15,500 bases of DNA from Halocafeteria seosinensis (lineage: Eukaryota; Sar; Bigyra; Bicosoecida): contig LVLI01000054.1 of assembly GCA_001687465.1 (NCBI GenBank), positions 1-15,500 of the forward strand, in the 5' to 3' direction. Positions 1 through 8,777 of the stretch are shown piece by piece; the first letter of the stretch is position 1; the number at the start of each line of letters is the position of its first letter. The translations under genes and the position numbers were made by a program. The notes beneath the pieces are model-generated. The model ran no database searches. It had not been told where the DNA came from and saw only the letters and a list, made by a program, of their open reading frames with translations.

Positions 1-37
1 GGTTTCTATCCAAGCGTACTATTTGTTTAACACTCAC

Positions 38-2639
38 CATCACGGAAGCAACTGAGGCGGTGCATAGTCGGCATCTTGATGACAAAAGCGAAGAGGTCAT
101 CGATAAACGTATTAAGCGATTTGTACACCATGGCTCGCCATGGTAAGTGAGCTACAGATTTCATTTTGTAGTTAATGAAGAGCTGGGGTGTCATCAAAAT
201 GAAGCCTGTACAAAGAAGGAAATATATAAGTCTCAGTACTAAGCAAAAGCAAAATACTAGGATTTATATGCACTAGACTCACCAAACGCGTAAACGAATC
301 CGGTCAAGCTTGACAAGACCCAGGAGTACCACCCGCGGTGCTTTTCGTAAATCAGACTATAGACGGCATATCCAATGATCAAGGGATAAATTGCGTAGCT
401 CAAGTGCAGCATGGCTAGGTCGTCGTATTTCTTCGTATTACTGTTCACGTAGCCCTCATCTTTGTTCGACCAGTTCAGTCTCGGCATTTGGCCGTCCTTC
501 CATTCAAAGTTGACTGCAAGGTTTGAAACAACGCGATAGTAAGGAATCAACTGTACCTATAGGCTCGTTTACAAAGACCACGTACCAGAAACTGCTTTTC
601 TGAGCTTCCAAACTTCAATAACTAGTCCCATTACCGAGGATATTAGGATCATCCAAGATGTGTCGTTGTCCAGAAGATACAAAAAGATTACTACCTGAAA
701 GAACAGATTCAAGGCGATCGAACGCAGCGATAGACCCTTCATAGTCTTTGTGTTCCTCCAAAACGAAATGTCGTTCTTAAATGCAAGAAAATCGAATAGC
801 ATATGCAAAGTCGACACAACCATTGTTACGACAAGCAGTATTGGGTTGGTATCGAGGAATAGACTCTTCATTTGATCAGTTTCTTTCTCACCCTGAGTCC
901 CCCATTCTGCATGCAGATCCCAGCTATTTTGCATTTGCAGCTGCAATTGCCATACCCAAGTACTCATGGTGTTATAGCTCAGCTCGAGTGGAACATTGTC
1001 CGACGTGTCATTAACCTGAATGAGCGATTCGGTGAGGATCCAGAACTCATTCGCGTACAGAATGGGGACATATCCCTTCTTGGAGGGGACAACTTGCAAG
1101 TAATCCGGATAGAAAGGAGGCAACTGACCCACCTTGAAACCGCTAAAGTCATGCAGTAGATGCATTTCTAAAGCAGGCTTCCAGTAGCGGACAATAGGCT
1201 GTTCTTCCTCAGTTTCTTCGTCGTCAGGAGTCTGCTTGTCGTCGTCGAATTCGTTGTCAATATTGTCCGCACTTTCCTTAGCAGAAGAAGCCTCGGAGCT
1301 CTTAGGCTCGTTCGTAGCTACTGATGAGTCATTGGAATCAAATGTGAGACCAAACCATTTTGTTAGCAGGTTCTCGTTAGGTGTCTTTCCACTTGTGTTC
1401 AAAGAGGCGTCAGAATCACTCAACAAGTTTCTAGTGTTCTTTTCTTTCATCTTTGGCCGGTATGACATCAAAGGGTGGACGAACGAAACCACTTTCTCCG
1501 GTCGGTATCGTTTACTTTGAGGATCCGGAGAAAACCCTTCGGCAACAGCATAGATATGAGCAAACATAGAAATGTTCTGCGAGCGAATGCATTCTGGCAA
1601 AGAAAGATTTACAAACAGCTGGCGGTCATTTTCGACGTCCCAATCATAGGACAGGTGCTGTTGGAAGAAAAGCAAGGATACATCCATATTGCGAGGTCCG
1701 GCGGTACGCGCGGAACGATTCGGGCAGCGAAGATTGTCCCACACCACTGCATTCTGCCGCGTTTTCCCGACATTTTCTTCAGCGTCAAAGTCTTGCTCTT
1801 GGTTGTCCTTTGAAGAATCACTACCACCGAATACGCTCCAGATGTTCTTGAACGTTCTAGCGATCAATCCTATTTGCTCTTCGGCAGGAGCTGTTTCGCT
1901 TTTATCCCAGTCACGGCCTTGAAACCACCAGGTAAGACCTGATTGGGTTCCTGCTCCTCCCAGAGGGAAGCTCACTCCCGAAGGGTCTGCACTCGCTTCC
2001 TGATCTGCTTCCGTCAAGGGGAGTTCGCGTAAAGGCGCAGCGGCCGTGGAGACAAACACATAGAGGTTGAATGTCTGGCCGGAAGGCCAGAGATTTCTTA
2101 ACACCGTTCGTTTGGGAAACTGCGGGAAAACATCTCCAAAAAATAAAATTAAAAAATACGCGGACCCACCTGACCATCCAAGAATTAACTTCGGGTTCTT
2201 ACATTATACAACTTTCTCCTTCGCTCCATATCAAAATACTCCAATTCCGGGGTCAGTTTCCTGCCCTGGAGCATATTGCCCATGACGGCGTCCATCATGC
2301 CGGTTCCTTGGCCAGAGCCCTTGGTCTTTTGCTGCATCATCTGAGACGCCATTGGGTCTTCCTGCTGCTGCTGTTGTTGTTGTGTCTGATGGTGCATAGG
2401 AGCTTGAGAAGAAGAAGAGGAAGCAGAACCACTGCTCGTGTTTGCTCCACCGCTCAAATAGCGATACACCATCAAGATGACTAGCCCTTGGACTGCATTA
2501 TGATCATGATAATGAAGGCATCGTCGTCAGCAAGGGAGGAAAGACACAAGGACGTACCAATGACATGGGTCCATCGAGGCCCCTGCTGCTGCTGCTGCTG
2601 GTCTCCTTGCTGGCCCTGTTGTTGCTCCATATTGTACAT
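38..2639 (-). CDS. CLPTM1: CLPTM1 family multispan membrane protein (3' partial)
   Basis: Exons, in transcript order: 2639-2558, 2492-2203, 2119-586, 513-283, 205-38. All junctions are GT-AG and in phase (introns 65, 83, 72 and 77 nt), and a further donor at 37-36 shows that the gene continues past the left edge. About 768 residues are visible. The N-terminus is Gln-rich, then a hydrophobic stretch (about residues 25-40), then a second Q tract, a long luminal-type region opening with FPKRTV...LWPSG, and the family core: LAFKNDISFW, GLSLRS, YDDLAMLHLSY, GWYSWVLSSLTGF, MTPQLFINYK and NTFIDDLFAFVIKMP, with several membrane spans. These motifs match the CLPTM1/CLPTM1L family as I know it. Family members sit in ER membranes; CLPTM1 has been linked to receptor trafficking and CLPTM1L to lipid scrambling. 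Which role applies here is unknown. The acidic, low-complexity middle of exon 3 looks lineage-specific. The start is the first in-frame ATG; a second ATG lies three codons on. Confidence 0.93.
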
Positions 2640-2822
2640 ATACCGCTGCACACTCTCTATAAACAAGTAATCTAGTCTAGTAAGCAAGGATACAATCTCT
2701 CCTCGTGTGTGTAATGGAAGACAATACGGACCGAAAAAACACGACTACGGTAATGGGAGAGGACCTTCACAGTGTCTGGGATTATTATGACACGTATCAA
2801 CCATTCGAAATTAATGATTTTC
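2640..2822. other. Intergenic gap between ALDH 3' end and CLPTM1 start
   Basis: About 180 bp separate the stop of the upstream aldehyde dehydrogenase gene from the CLPTM1 ATG; both genes run on the minus strand. The gap must hold the 3' UTR and polyadenylation signals of the first and the promoter and 5' UTR of the second. I see no clear TATA box or canonical AATAAA. Confidence 0.5.
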
Positions 2823-4913
2823 TTATTGCTCTCTGAAATGAACAGTGGCCAAATAGACGGCCAAGGCGAAGAGACCGTACTTGGCCAGCTTCAGTAGAGG
2901 GCGCCACAAGAAGGCCGCCGGAAGACGTTGCGTGGTCAGCACGTTGTGGATCAATCTGGTGTTGCGCTCAGTGTATGGAGGGTAGCGAATGGGAGGATCC
3001 ACCCAAGTCGGCTTCGTGCACACGGAGCGACGGTGGCTCAGCTCCTCAAAGCCCCATTTTCCGTGGTAGGCGCCCGTGCCGGACTCTCCAACACCACCGA
3101 AAGGTAAGTTTGGATTGCAGAACTGCATTACGGTATCATTGATGCATACTCCTCCCGAAGATGTTCGCGACAGAATGTAGTCAATGGTCTTTTGGTTGCT
3201 GGAAAAGATATAAAGGGCAAGTGGTTTCTCCCGAGACCGAACAGCGTTAACAACTTCTTGCAAGGTACTGTATTCTTGAATGACGAGGATGGGCCCGAAG
3301 ACTTCTTGCTGCGGTGTATGTAGGAATCAACTTTGACGAGCATAAATGATTAGAAGTAGCGATATAACGGAGACGTACGTTCATGATATCGCTATCATTG
3401 CCGGCATCATAAATTAGCGTTGGTTGCACGTAGTTTTGAGACGCGTCGGTTTCACCACCGAACACAATTTTGTCCTTGACTTTCTTGTCATCCAATAGCT
3501 TCTTGACTCTTGTAAAGTGGCGACTGTTGATTATCCTTGCCAAATCTGGGCAGTTTTTGATACTTTCAGCGTCATTTCCATAAAAGTCAATGATGGTTTG
3601 CTTCAACGTTTCGATGAGTTTTTGGCGAACGCTTTGGTGGACAAGGATGTATTCCGGAGAGATGCATGCCTGCCCGGCGTTCAACATGCGGCCCTGTTCC
3701 ATAAAAAAGTGCTCTCAGTAATCCAAAGTCTTCACCGGCACAGACTTCCGCAACATTCTACTTACCGAAATGATGCGTTTTGCGGCTACATCGAGATTGG
3801 AAGTTTCATCAACAATGGTCGGACTCTTTCCACCCAATTCGAGAGTTACCGGCGTGAGGTTCTCACTGGCAGCCTTCATGACAATCTTCCCCACAGCAGG
3901 GTTTCCTGGTGTACATCCGAAAAAGTGAAAGTTGAGCAATAATGAGGGACGGATCCCATGAGCTATAACTTACCAGTGTAGAAGACATGATCGAAACGTT
4001 GCTTCAACAATTCGGTGGTCTCTTTTACAGCTCCCTGAACGAAGGCGACTGCGTCGGTATCGACATATCTGTTCTCACAGAAACAGAATCAAAACGATTT
4101 ATGTATAGATACACAGTTTGTACGGTTGAACAACAATGCAAATATACATACCTCGGAATCAGCTCTTCCAAGAGTTTGGCACAGTACGGCGCCAATTCCG
4201 AGGGCTTCATGACACAGGCATTTCCAGCTGCCAATGCTGCCACCAAGGGGCATACGAGCAGTTGAATGGGGAAGTTCCATGGTCCAATGATCTGTAGGCA
4301 CCAGCAATGCTTGTACGCATGTGTATGTATCATGTATGCTATGCAACACTCACGCATACAACCCCCAGAGGTTCGCGGATGATTTCAGCGGAGCCAGGGA
4401 GCTGTCCCAGCGGCGTCGTCACCTGTTATTCACGTATTATCCAAGACAGAAATATTACCAGCGTGACCACACATACATAGAGATATGGAGGGATAGCACT
4501 ATTTAGCCGCTCTCTCTACTCACCTTTTCAGGTTTCATCCAGTCCTTGAGGTTATACAGCGCATTATCCACTTCAGCACGCACCACGTTCACCTCTCCAA
4601 TGATGCATTCCGTTCTGCAGATGGGTTATACACATAGAAGTCATGTAGGGGGTCAAAATACAGCATATAGAGCCTGTAGAAGAGGGAAAAAGAGCCCTCC
4701 GGAGACGTACTTGGGACGATGGAGGTCATTTTGGACGGCCTCTACGAACGCATTTTCGTTCTCATTGATGCATTTTTGGATGCCGAGTAGCTGGTTCCGT
4801 CTCCACTCGTAACTCTTGGTGAAATCACTGAGAAAAGCCTCCCGAACACTGTCGACAATCCCTGGAATGTCTTCCACAGGAGTAAACTCCAGCTCCTGTT
4901 TCGTAGCAGACAT
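2823..4913 (-). CDS. Class 3 (fatty) aldehyde dehydrogenase, membrane-anchored
   Basis: Exons, in transcript order: 4913-4711, 4614-4524, 4422-4354, 4291-4152, 4068-3974, 3905-3766, 3693-3379, 3308-2823. The seven introns (62-101 nt) are GT-AG and phase-consistent, giving 512 residues. Such enzymes oxidise medium- and long-chain aldehydes to carboxylic acids with NAD(P)+. Visible catalytic parts are the oxyanion Asn127 in IIGPWNFP, the general base Glu222 in TLELGGKSP and the nucleophile Cys256 in [11 protein letters not shown]. The spacings N-C 129 and E-C 34 equal those of mammalian ALDH3A1 (N114, E209, C243). [32 protein letters not shown] and RYPPY follow in ALDH3 order. The C-terminus ends in a hydrophobic segment ([18 protein letters not shown]) before REQ-stop, like the tail anchor of ALDH3A2. 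No N-terminal targeting peptide is evident. An ER or peroxisomal/other membrane location is inferred. Substrate is not determined by sequence. An ALDH3A2/ALDH3H1-type assignment is the safest; no symbol is given. Confidence 0.95.
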
Positions 4914-5115
4914 TCTTTCGTGTTAGAGACACAGAGAGCAAGTAGTCATACAAGAGGTAATTATTCTTTTCCTTCTTTCTTTCGGGGCTTGGACAACGAA
5001 CAATCCAAATTGGAAGCGAGATGTAAGGACGAGAGTAAGTTTCGGGAGAGGTGTTGAATGAACGATTGTAAAATTTTGTGCTCTAATCAGATATTAGTGG
5101 GACTGCATTGCATCA
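4914..5115. promoter_or_regulatory. Upstream region of the aldehyde dehydrogenase gene
   Basis: About 200 bp between the ALDH start codon and the first duplicated EF-hand fragment. It has a C/T-rich run on the plus strand (about 4965-4985, purine-rich on the transcribed strand) and no clear TATA box. It probably contains the ALDH promoter and 5' UTR by position only. Confidence 0.35.
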
Positions 5116-5248
5116 GAGCTATTACGCTGAAGATTATGTCTCGTGGATGAACCAGTATGGTATTGTTGTCAGCCACCGAAATTACAAGCGGCGGCTACCG
5201 AAAACACGACGTGATGACGGTCACGGTGATGGTATTGACGAAACTTAG
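5116..5248 (+). pseudogene. EF-hand gene 3' end fragment (duplicate copy)
   Basis: This stretch is a near copy of 7501-7618, the last ~39 codons of the EF-hand gene. The frame reads YYAEDYVSWMNQYGIVV and ends at TAG 5246-5248, as in the other copy. Differences are point changes (for example W for C and P for R) and an in-frame 12-bp addition giving DDGHGDG before IDET. Nothing upstream continues the EF-hand region: similarity starts abruptly near 5116, so this is a truncated relic. Similarity continues past the stop to about 5366. Confidence 0.75.
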
Positions 5249-5509
5249 TGTCGCAATGAACAAGCGAATTTCAGAAATAATGAAAGTGCTATCGAAGAGG
5301 GTGCTACCTTATCACACATAGCTCATGCCGCGTCAGTCTACATTCAAGTGAGCTCACAAAATTGGTATTATATTGTATATTCATGTGGTTATAGGGAAAT
5401 ACTTCCCTAACGAGTTTATTGGGAGTCCGGATCCCCCACGAAGTATTCCCCTGTAGAATCATTACAAAACATTATGTCTTTCCGATCAATTGCTTCATTA
5501 GCTAGACGG
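5249..5509. other. Shared 3' flank plus 158-bp extra block
   Basis: 5249-5366 matches the 3' flank of the EF-hand gene at 7619-7736. The following block, to 5516, is absent from the other copy and is bounded by the 8-mer AAATTGGT at 5359-5366 and 5517-5524. It contains a small hairpin, TAGGGAA-ATAC-TTCCCTA, near 5393. I see no open frame of note, transposase motif or terminal inverted repeats. Confidence 0.6.
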
Positions 5510-5728
5510 TCAGCCTAAATTGGTTCTAACCTCTAGCAGGGGTACCGTATGTGCAAAGTCCATTGCGGTCATTCTCGCTCTGTAGCAATCATAGCATAAC
5601 AAGGCCTCTTCCAAACGACCCGCATTTCTCAGAGAAGCGGCTTTACCTTCATGAGCTTCCTTGTACTGTTCATCCAATGCAAAGGCTTGGTCGTAGCATC
5701 TTAGTATACTAGTACCATGGTACCTACG
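5510..5728 (-). pseudogene. Out-of-use TPR continuation after a premature stop
   Basis: Reading the minus strand past the TAG at 5731-5729 in the same frame stays open until TGA at 5512-5510. It still encodes TPR sequence: CYDQAFALDEQYKEAHEGK, then LRNAGRLEEALLCYD. So the TPR gene once had at least one and a half more repeats. The first 14 codons after the last normal TPR residues come from a 42-bp insert that also supplies the stop. Without readthrough or an unusual splice this part is not translated. Confidence 0.7.
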
Positions 5729-5741
5729 CTATTGGTAGCAT
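5693..5741. repeat. 42-bp palindrome-rich insert bounded by GTAGCAT repeats
   Basis: The 7-mer GTAGCAT occurs at 5693-5699 and 5735-5741. Between them lie the palindromes TAGTATACTA (5702-5711) and GTACCATGGTAC (5712-5723). Removing one repeat plus the insert would restore a regular TPR helix pair in frame (IACY joined to DQAFALD). The second copy of the duplication has a related insert of 36 bp (GTAGCAT at 7901-7907 and 7937-7943). So the event predates the duplication, and both lengths are multiples of three. Confidence 0.6.
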
Positions 5742-6544
5742 GCTATGGGTGCTTCTTCGTCCCGTCTAGATTTAGCCAGTAGCATCTCTTTGCAACAATG
5801 AGCTTCTTCATACATTGAATCCATTGCAATTACCTTATCAAAGCATGCGATTGCTTCCTCATCGCGCCCCAATGCTTCAAGGGACTTGCCCTTCCAACAC
5901 AATGTGCCCGTGGCGTGACGACCGAAAATGACGGCTTGATCGCAACATGAAATGGCTTCCTCAAAACGATCCAGGGAATGAAGTGCTACAGCTTTCTGCG
6001 TAAAGGCTTCTGCGTATTTTCCATCCAACGAAATCGCTGAATCGTAGCTGGCCAGCGCTTCATGGTACCGACCTAGACGGGTGAGACATGCACCTTTTCT
6101 TAAGTGACATTCCTTGCTCTGACTGTCCACTGCAAGAGCTCGGTCATAACATGACATGGCTTCATCCGCGCGACCGAGTTTCGTCATTGCGGAGCCTTTT
6201 AGCCTCAAGCTCTCGAGGCTGTTAGGCTTCAGCTCAAGCACTTTATCGCAGCACCTGATCGTTTCTTCAGAGCGACCCAACGCAAACAGCGATGCACCCT
6301 TGAGGTAGACCGCTTGTTCAAAACGATAATTCAATTCAATGGCTTGGTTTAGACATTCTACAGCCTCTTCATAACGGTGTGCACTGAACAACGCCATACC
6401 CTTCATCCACCTGTATACCGAGTTGTCACCCTCCTGGTCTATCGCCTTGTCGTAATACCATAACTTCTCCTCGACGTCCTGTGCTTTAGTCGCCCTCATA
6501 ATCCACTTTTTGGCCTCTTTCCTCTTTGATGATCCAGCCCCCAT
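5729..6544 (-). CDS. TPR-repeat protein with N-myristoylation signature, C-terminally truncated
   Basis: A single-exon frame of 271 residues from ATG 6544. The N-terminus MGAGSSKRKEAKKW has Gly2 and Ser6 followed by Lys/Arg, the pattern recognised by N-myristoyltransferase, so lipid anchoring to a membrane is plausible. Residues about 11-41 form a divergent first repeat. Six regular 34-residue TPRs follow at 42-75, 76-109, 110-143, 144-177, 178-211 and 212-245, and an eighth starts at 246 but stops after 26 residues (EEAPIACYQ). TPRs bind peptides or partner proteins; no catalytic domain is present. The stop lies in a small insert and more TPR sequence follows it in frame, so this is a shortened version of a longer ancestor and may be a decaying gene. 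It is transcribed away from the neighbouring EF-hand gene, across about 500 bp of shared upstream DNA. It belongs to the same broad repeat type as the gene at 10473-13494 but is much more divergent. Confidence 0.78.
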   Translation of the reverse strand: MGAGSSKRKEAKKWIMRATKAQDVEEKLWYYDKAIDQEGDNSVYRWMKGMALFSAHRYEEAVECLNQAIELNYRFEQAVYLKGASLFALGRSEETIRCCDKVLELKPNSLESLRLKGSAMTKLGRADEAMSCYDRALAVDSQSKECHLRKGACLTRLGRYHEALASYDSAISLDGKYAEAFTQKAVALHSLDRFEEAISCCDQAVIFGRHATGTLCWKGKSLEALGRDEEAIACFDKVIAMDSMYEEAHCCKEMLLAKSRRDEEAPIACYQ

Positions 6545-7036
6545 CGTCTTAAATGGCTTCGGTAGCGGAAAAACAGTTCCCTCGGAACAAAATCAATGAT
6601 TTGGAGCTGGCAGTGCTCGCGCTGCTTCTAACTGCATACATCAATTGAGTATAAGAACATTGCTTGATTCTTGACAATGCTCACTTGGTTAGCAAGTCTA
6701 ATACGGATACCACTGAACAATATGAAGGCACGTGTCACTTCATGTCACTTGGAATGTATGTTGGGCCATTGTTGGCCACATTGTTGGGCAATAGACAAAG
6801 GCTCCCTCTCTCTTTGCTGGACTTTGAGTCAGTCGACGCTGACAATTCAAAACATGATAGTAACATGAAAAAGGTGAAAATACCGTACGTATTAGAATTT
6901 TCAATGTTGTTAGTGGAATCGTGTCCAGAAGGCGCCTTTTTCCTGCAACGCAGTGTCTATTACGACAGCCGTACTGTCTCCTTGTGCCAAACGTTCGCTA
7001 TTCTTTTCATGCAGCGTTATATAAACAACTGTTTAG
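6545..7036. other. Divergent upstream region between TPR and EF-hand genes
   Basis: About 490 bp. A plus-strand frame is open across much of it (about 6664-7083) but has no family resemblance I recognise and begins without an ATG. Short imperfect repeats of the type ATTGTTGG occur at about 6760-6795, and CACGTG occurs near 6729. From about 6958 rightwards the sequence is duplicated at 8161 onward. This region would carry the promoters of both flanking genes; no TATA box is clear. Confidence 0.4.
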
Positions 7037-7042
7037 GAACTT

Positions 7043-7618
7043 GTGAACTCTTCTTGCATTTTGAAGGCTTTAGCAGTGCGTAATGTGTTTGTGTCCTGTG
7101 CGTATGAAGAAAATCTCCCCTTTCCCACAGGTGGAATATATGCTCTTCATTTAAGATACGGTCACATCTCGTGGAGAAAAGACTGCCAAATTTTGACAAT
7201 AGACTCGTGCGGGTTAATTCCAAACCCGAAAGGCACCCCAGATTGCCGCAGCGCACTTCACAGAATTAGACAAGCAGCTCGTCAAACGGGGGACTTGTTG
7301 GCTCTCCGAAGATTGGCTGGTTATCTTCAGGAATACGACTATCAAGGGGAAGGAACGTTGACTCGAGATGACCTCCGAGCTGCTCTTCGGGCGTTCGGCA
7401 TTCAGACTAGCGAAAGAGATCTCAACATTATCTTCAAATACTTTGATAGGGAAGGAAGCGAAACAATTGACTATGATGAGTTTATAAGAGCATTGCGTGA
7501 AGGCTATTACGCTGGAGATTATGTCTCGTGCATGAACCAGTATGGTATTGTTGTCAGCCACCGGAATTACAAGCGGCAGCTACGGAAAACACGACGTGAT
7601 GGTATTGACGAAACTTAG
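7043..7618 (+). CDS. EF-hand protein, calcyphosin-like in part; 5' end unresolved
   Basis: The frame is open from TAG 7034-7036 to TAG 7616-7618. Numbering from position 7043, two EF-hand loops are seen: residues 99-110 (D-Y-Q-G-E-G-T-L-T-R-D-D) and 135-146 (D-R-E-G-S-E-T-I-D-Y-D-E). Each is flanked by amphipathic helices (LAGYLQEY, LRAALRAFGI, LNIIFKYF, FIRALREG). Loop 2 has good ligands at positions 1, 3, 5, 9 and 12. Loop 1 ends in Asp, so weaker binding is possible. The arrangement resembles the first EF pair of calcyphosin-type proteins. The tail is basic (HRNYKRQLRKTRRD) and not recognised. There is no ATG before the EF hands in this frame, so either a 5' exon is joined at an acceptor such as those near 7232 or 7262, or the gene has lost its start. 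It is half of a duplicated TPR/EF-hand unit, so it may be a pseudogene. Confidence 0.5.
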   Translation: MNSSCILKALAVRNVFVSCAYEENLPFPTGGIYALHLRYGHISWRKDCQILTIDSCGLIPNPKGTPDCRSALHRIRQAARQTGDLLALRRLAGYLQEYDYQGEGTLTRDDLRAALRAFGIQTSERDLNIIFKYFDREGSETIDYDEFIRALREGYYAGDYVSCMNQYGIVVSHRNYKRQLRKTRRDGIDET

Positions 7619-7736
7619 TGTCGCAATGAACAAGCGAATTTCAGAAATAATGAAAGTGCTATCAAAGAGGGTCCTACCTTATCACACATAGCTCATGCCG
7701 CGTCAGTCTACATTCAAGTGAGCTCACAAAATTGGC

Positions 7737-8163
7737 TCTAACCTCTACCGGTACCTGGTATGTGCAAAGGGAAGCGGTCATTCTCGCTTTGCAGCATCAT
7801 AGCATAACAAGGCCTCTTCCAAACGACCCAAAATTCTCAGAGAAGCGGCTTTACCTTCATGAGCTTCCGTGTACTGTTCATCCAATGCAAGGGCTTGGTC
7901 GTAGCATCATAGTATATGGTACGCTACATTGTATTGGTAGCATGCTATGGGTGCTTCGTCGTACCGTCTCGTCTAGATTTAGCTAGTAGCATCTCTTTGC
8001 AACAATAAGCTTGTTCATACATTGAATCCATTGCAATTACCTTATCAAAGCATGCGATTGCTTCCTCATCGCGCCCTAATGCTTGAAGGTCCAACACAAT
8101 GCGCCCTCCCTTGGCGTGGTACGATGGCACATGACGGCTTGATCGCAACATGAAATGGCTTCT
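7737..8163 (-). pseudogene. TPR gene 3' fragment (duplicate copy, frameshifted)
   Basis: Matches 5525-5961 of the TPR gene and its continuation, with substitutions and small indels. One recognisable piece reads ALGRDEEAIACFDKVIAMDS on the minus strand (about 8080-8020), then the frame breaks at an indel near 7965. The related GTAGCAT-bounded insert is present (7901-7943). On its right edge the copy ends abruptly and joins, at about 8161, sequence that corresponds to 6958 of the other copy. About 1 kb holding the rest of the TPR gene and part of the divergent upstream region is therefore missing. No start codon or full repeat array remains. Confidence 0.8.
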
Positions 8164-8417
8164 TACGACAGCCGTACTGTCTCCTTGTGCAAAACGTTCG
8201 CTATTCTTTTCATGCAGCGTTATATCAAGAACTGTTTGGGAACTTGTGAACTCTTGCATTTATAAGGCTTTGAAGAGTTTGGAGCAGTGCGTGACGTGTT
8301 TGTGCCCTGTATGAAGAAAATCTCCCCTTTCCCACAGGTGGAATATATGCTCTTCACTTAAGATATGGTCACATCTCGTGGAGAAAAAGACTGCCAAATT
8401 TTGACAATAGACTCGTG
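8161..8417 (+). pseudogene. Duplicate of the region upstream of and at the start of the EF-hand frame
   Basis: Closely matches 6958-7209, with several 1-6 bp indels that interrupt the frame seen in the other copy. The match stops near 8417, just before the part that encodes EF hands, so no EF-hand domain is present. It marks the right edge of the duplicated unit. Confidence 0.7.
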
Positions 8418-8777
8418 TATGCTTAATGCTATGACTTCTTCCGGCGCGGGCGGGCGGTCAAGCAACTTCAACAACCGCATCTTTCGACGTATACACCTTG
8501 TTTTACGTGCCAATTTTCCCACAACACACACAGGTGGATCACGATGACGCTTATAGGAGGTGCTCACAGGACAGTTGGCTGGTTCGTTGTGGTGCTGTGA
8601 AATGCCACTCCCTCCGGACATCGGGAAAATCAGCGTGTGAAGATGGAGGCAGTGCATGCACAAGACGTCTTATTGCATCAGATTGTTTCTCAAGAACAGT
8701 ATCGAGTACCCATGGCGATAGTACACGCTTGATTGCATCGAACCCAGTGATGCTTGTGAGAATAAAGGAAGTTTGAA
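8418..8777. other. Region upstream of the TMEM234-like gene
   Basis: About 360 bp after the end of the duplication. It contains a 38-codon plus-strand frame from ATG 8431 (contains FNNRIFRRIHLVLRANFP) and an open minus-strand stretch. I cannot tie either to a family. By position the right part should hold the promoter of the gene starting at 8778; no TATA box is obvious. Confidence 0.35.

Noticed and set aside
541-585. Alternative splice of CLPTM1 exon 3 to exon 4 using the acceptor at 551
   Set aside because: It would leave an intron of about 35 nt and break the reading phase; the acceptor TTGCAG at 514 keeps phase and gives a 72-nt intron.
6664-7083. 139-codon plus-strand frame upstream of the EF-hand gene
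   Set aside because: It starts without an ATG, has no recognisable motif, and is broken in the duplicate copy at 8161-8417.
8431-8547. Short frame containing FNNRIFRRIHLVLRANFP, vaguely like the N-terminus of a half-size ABC transporter
   Set aside because: Only 38 codons, no downstream transporter sequence, and the resemblance is too weak to name.
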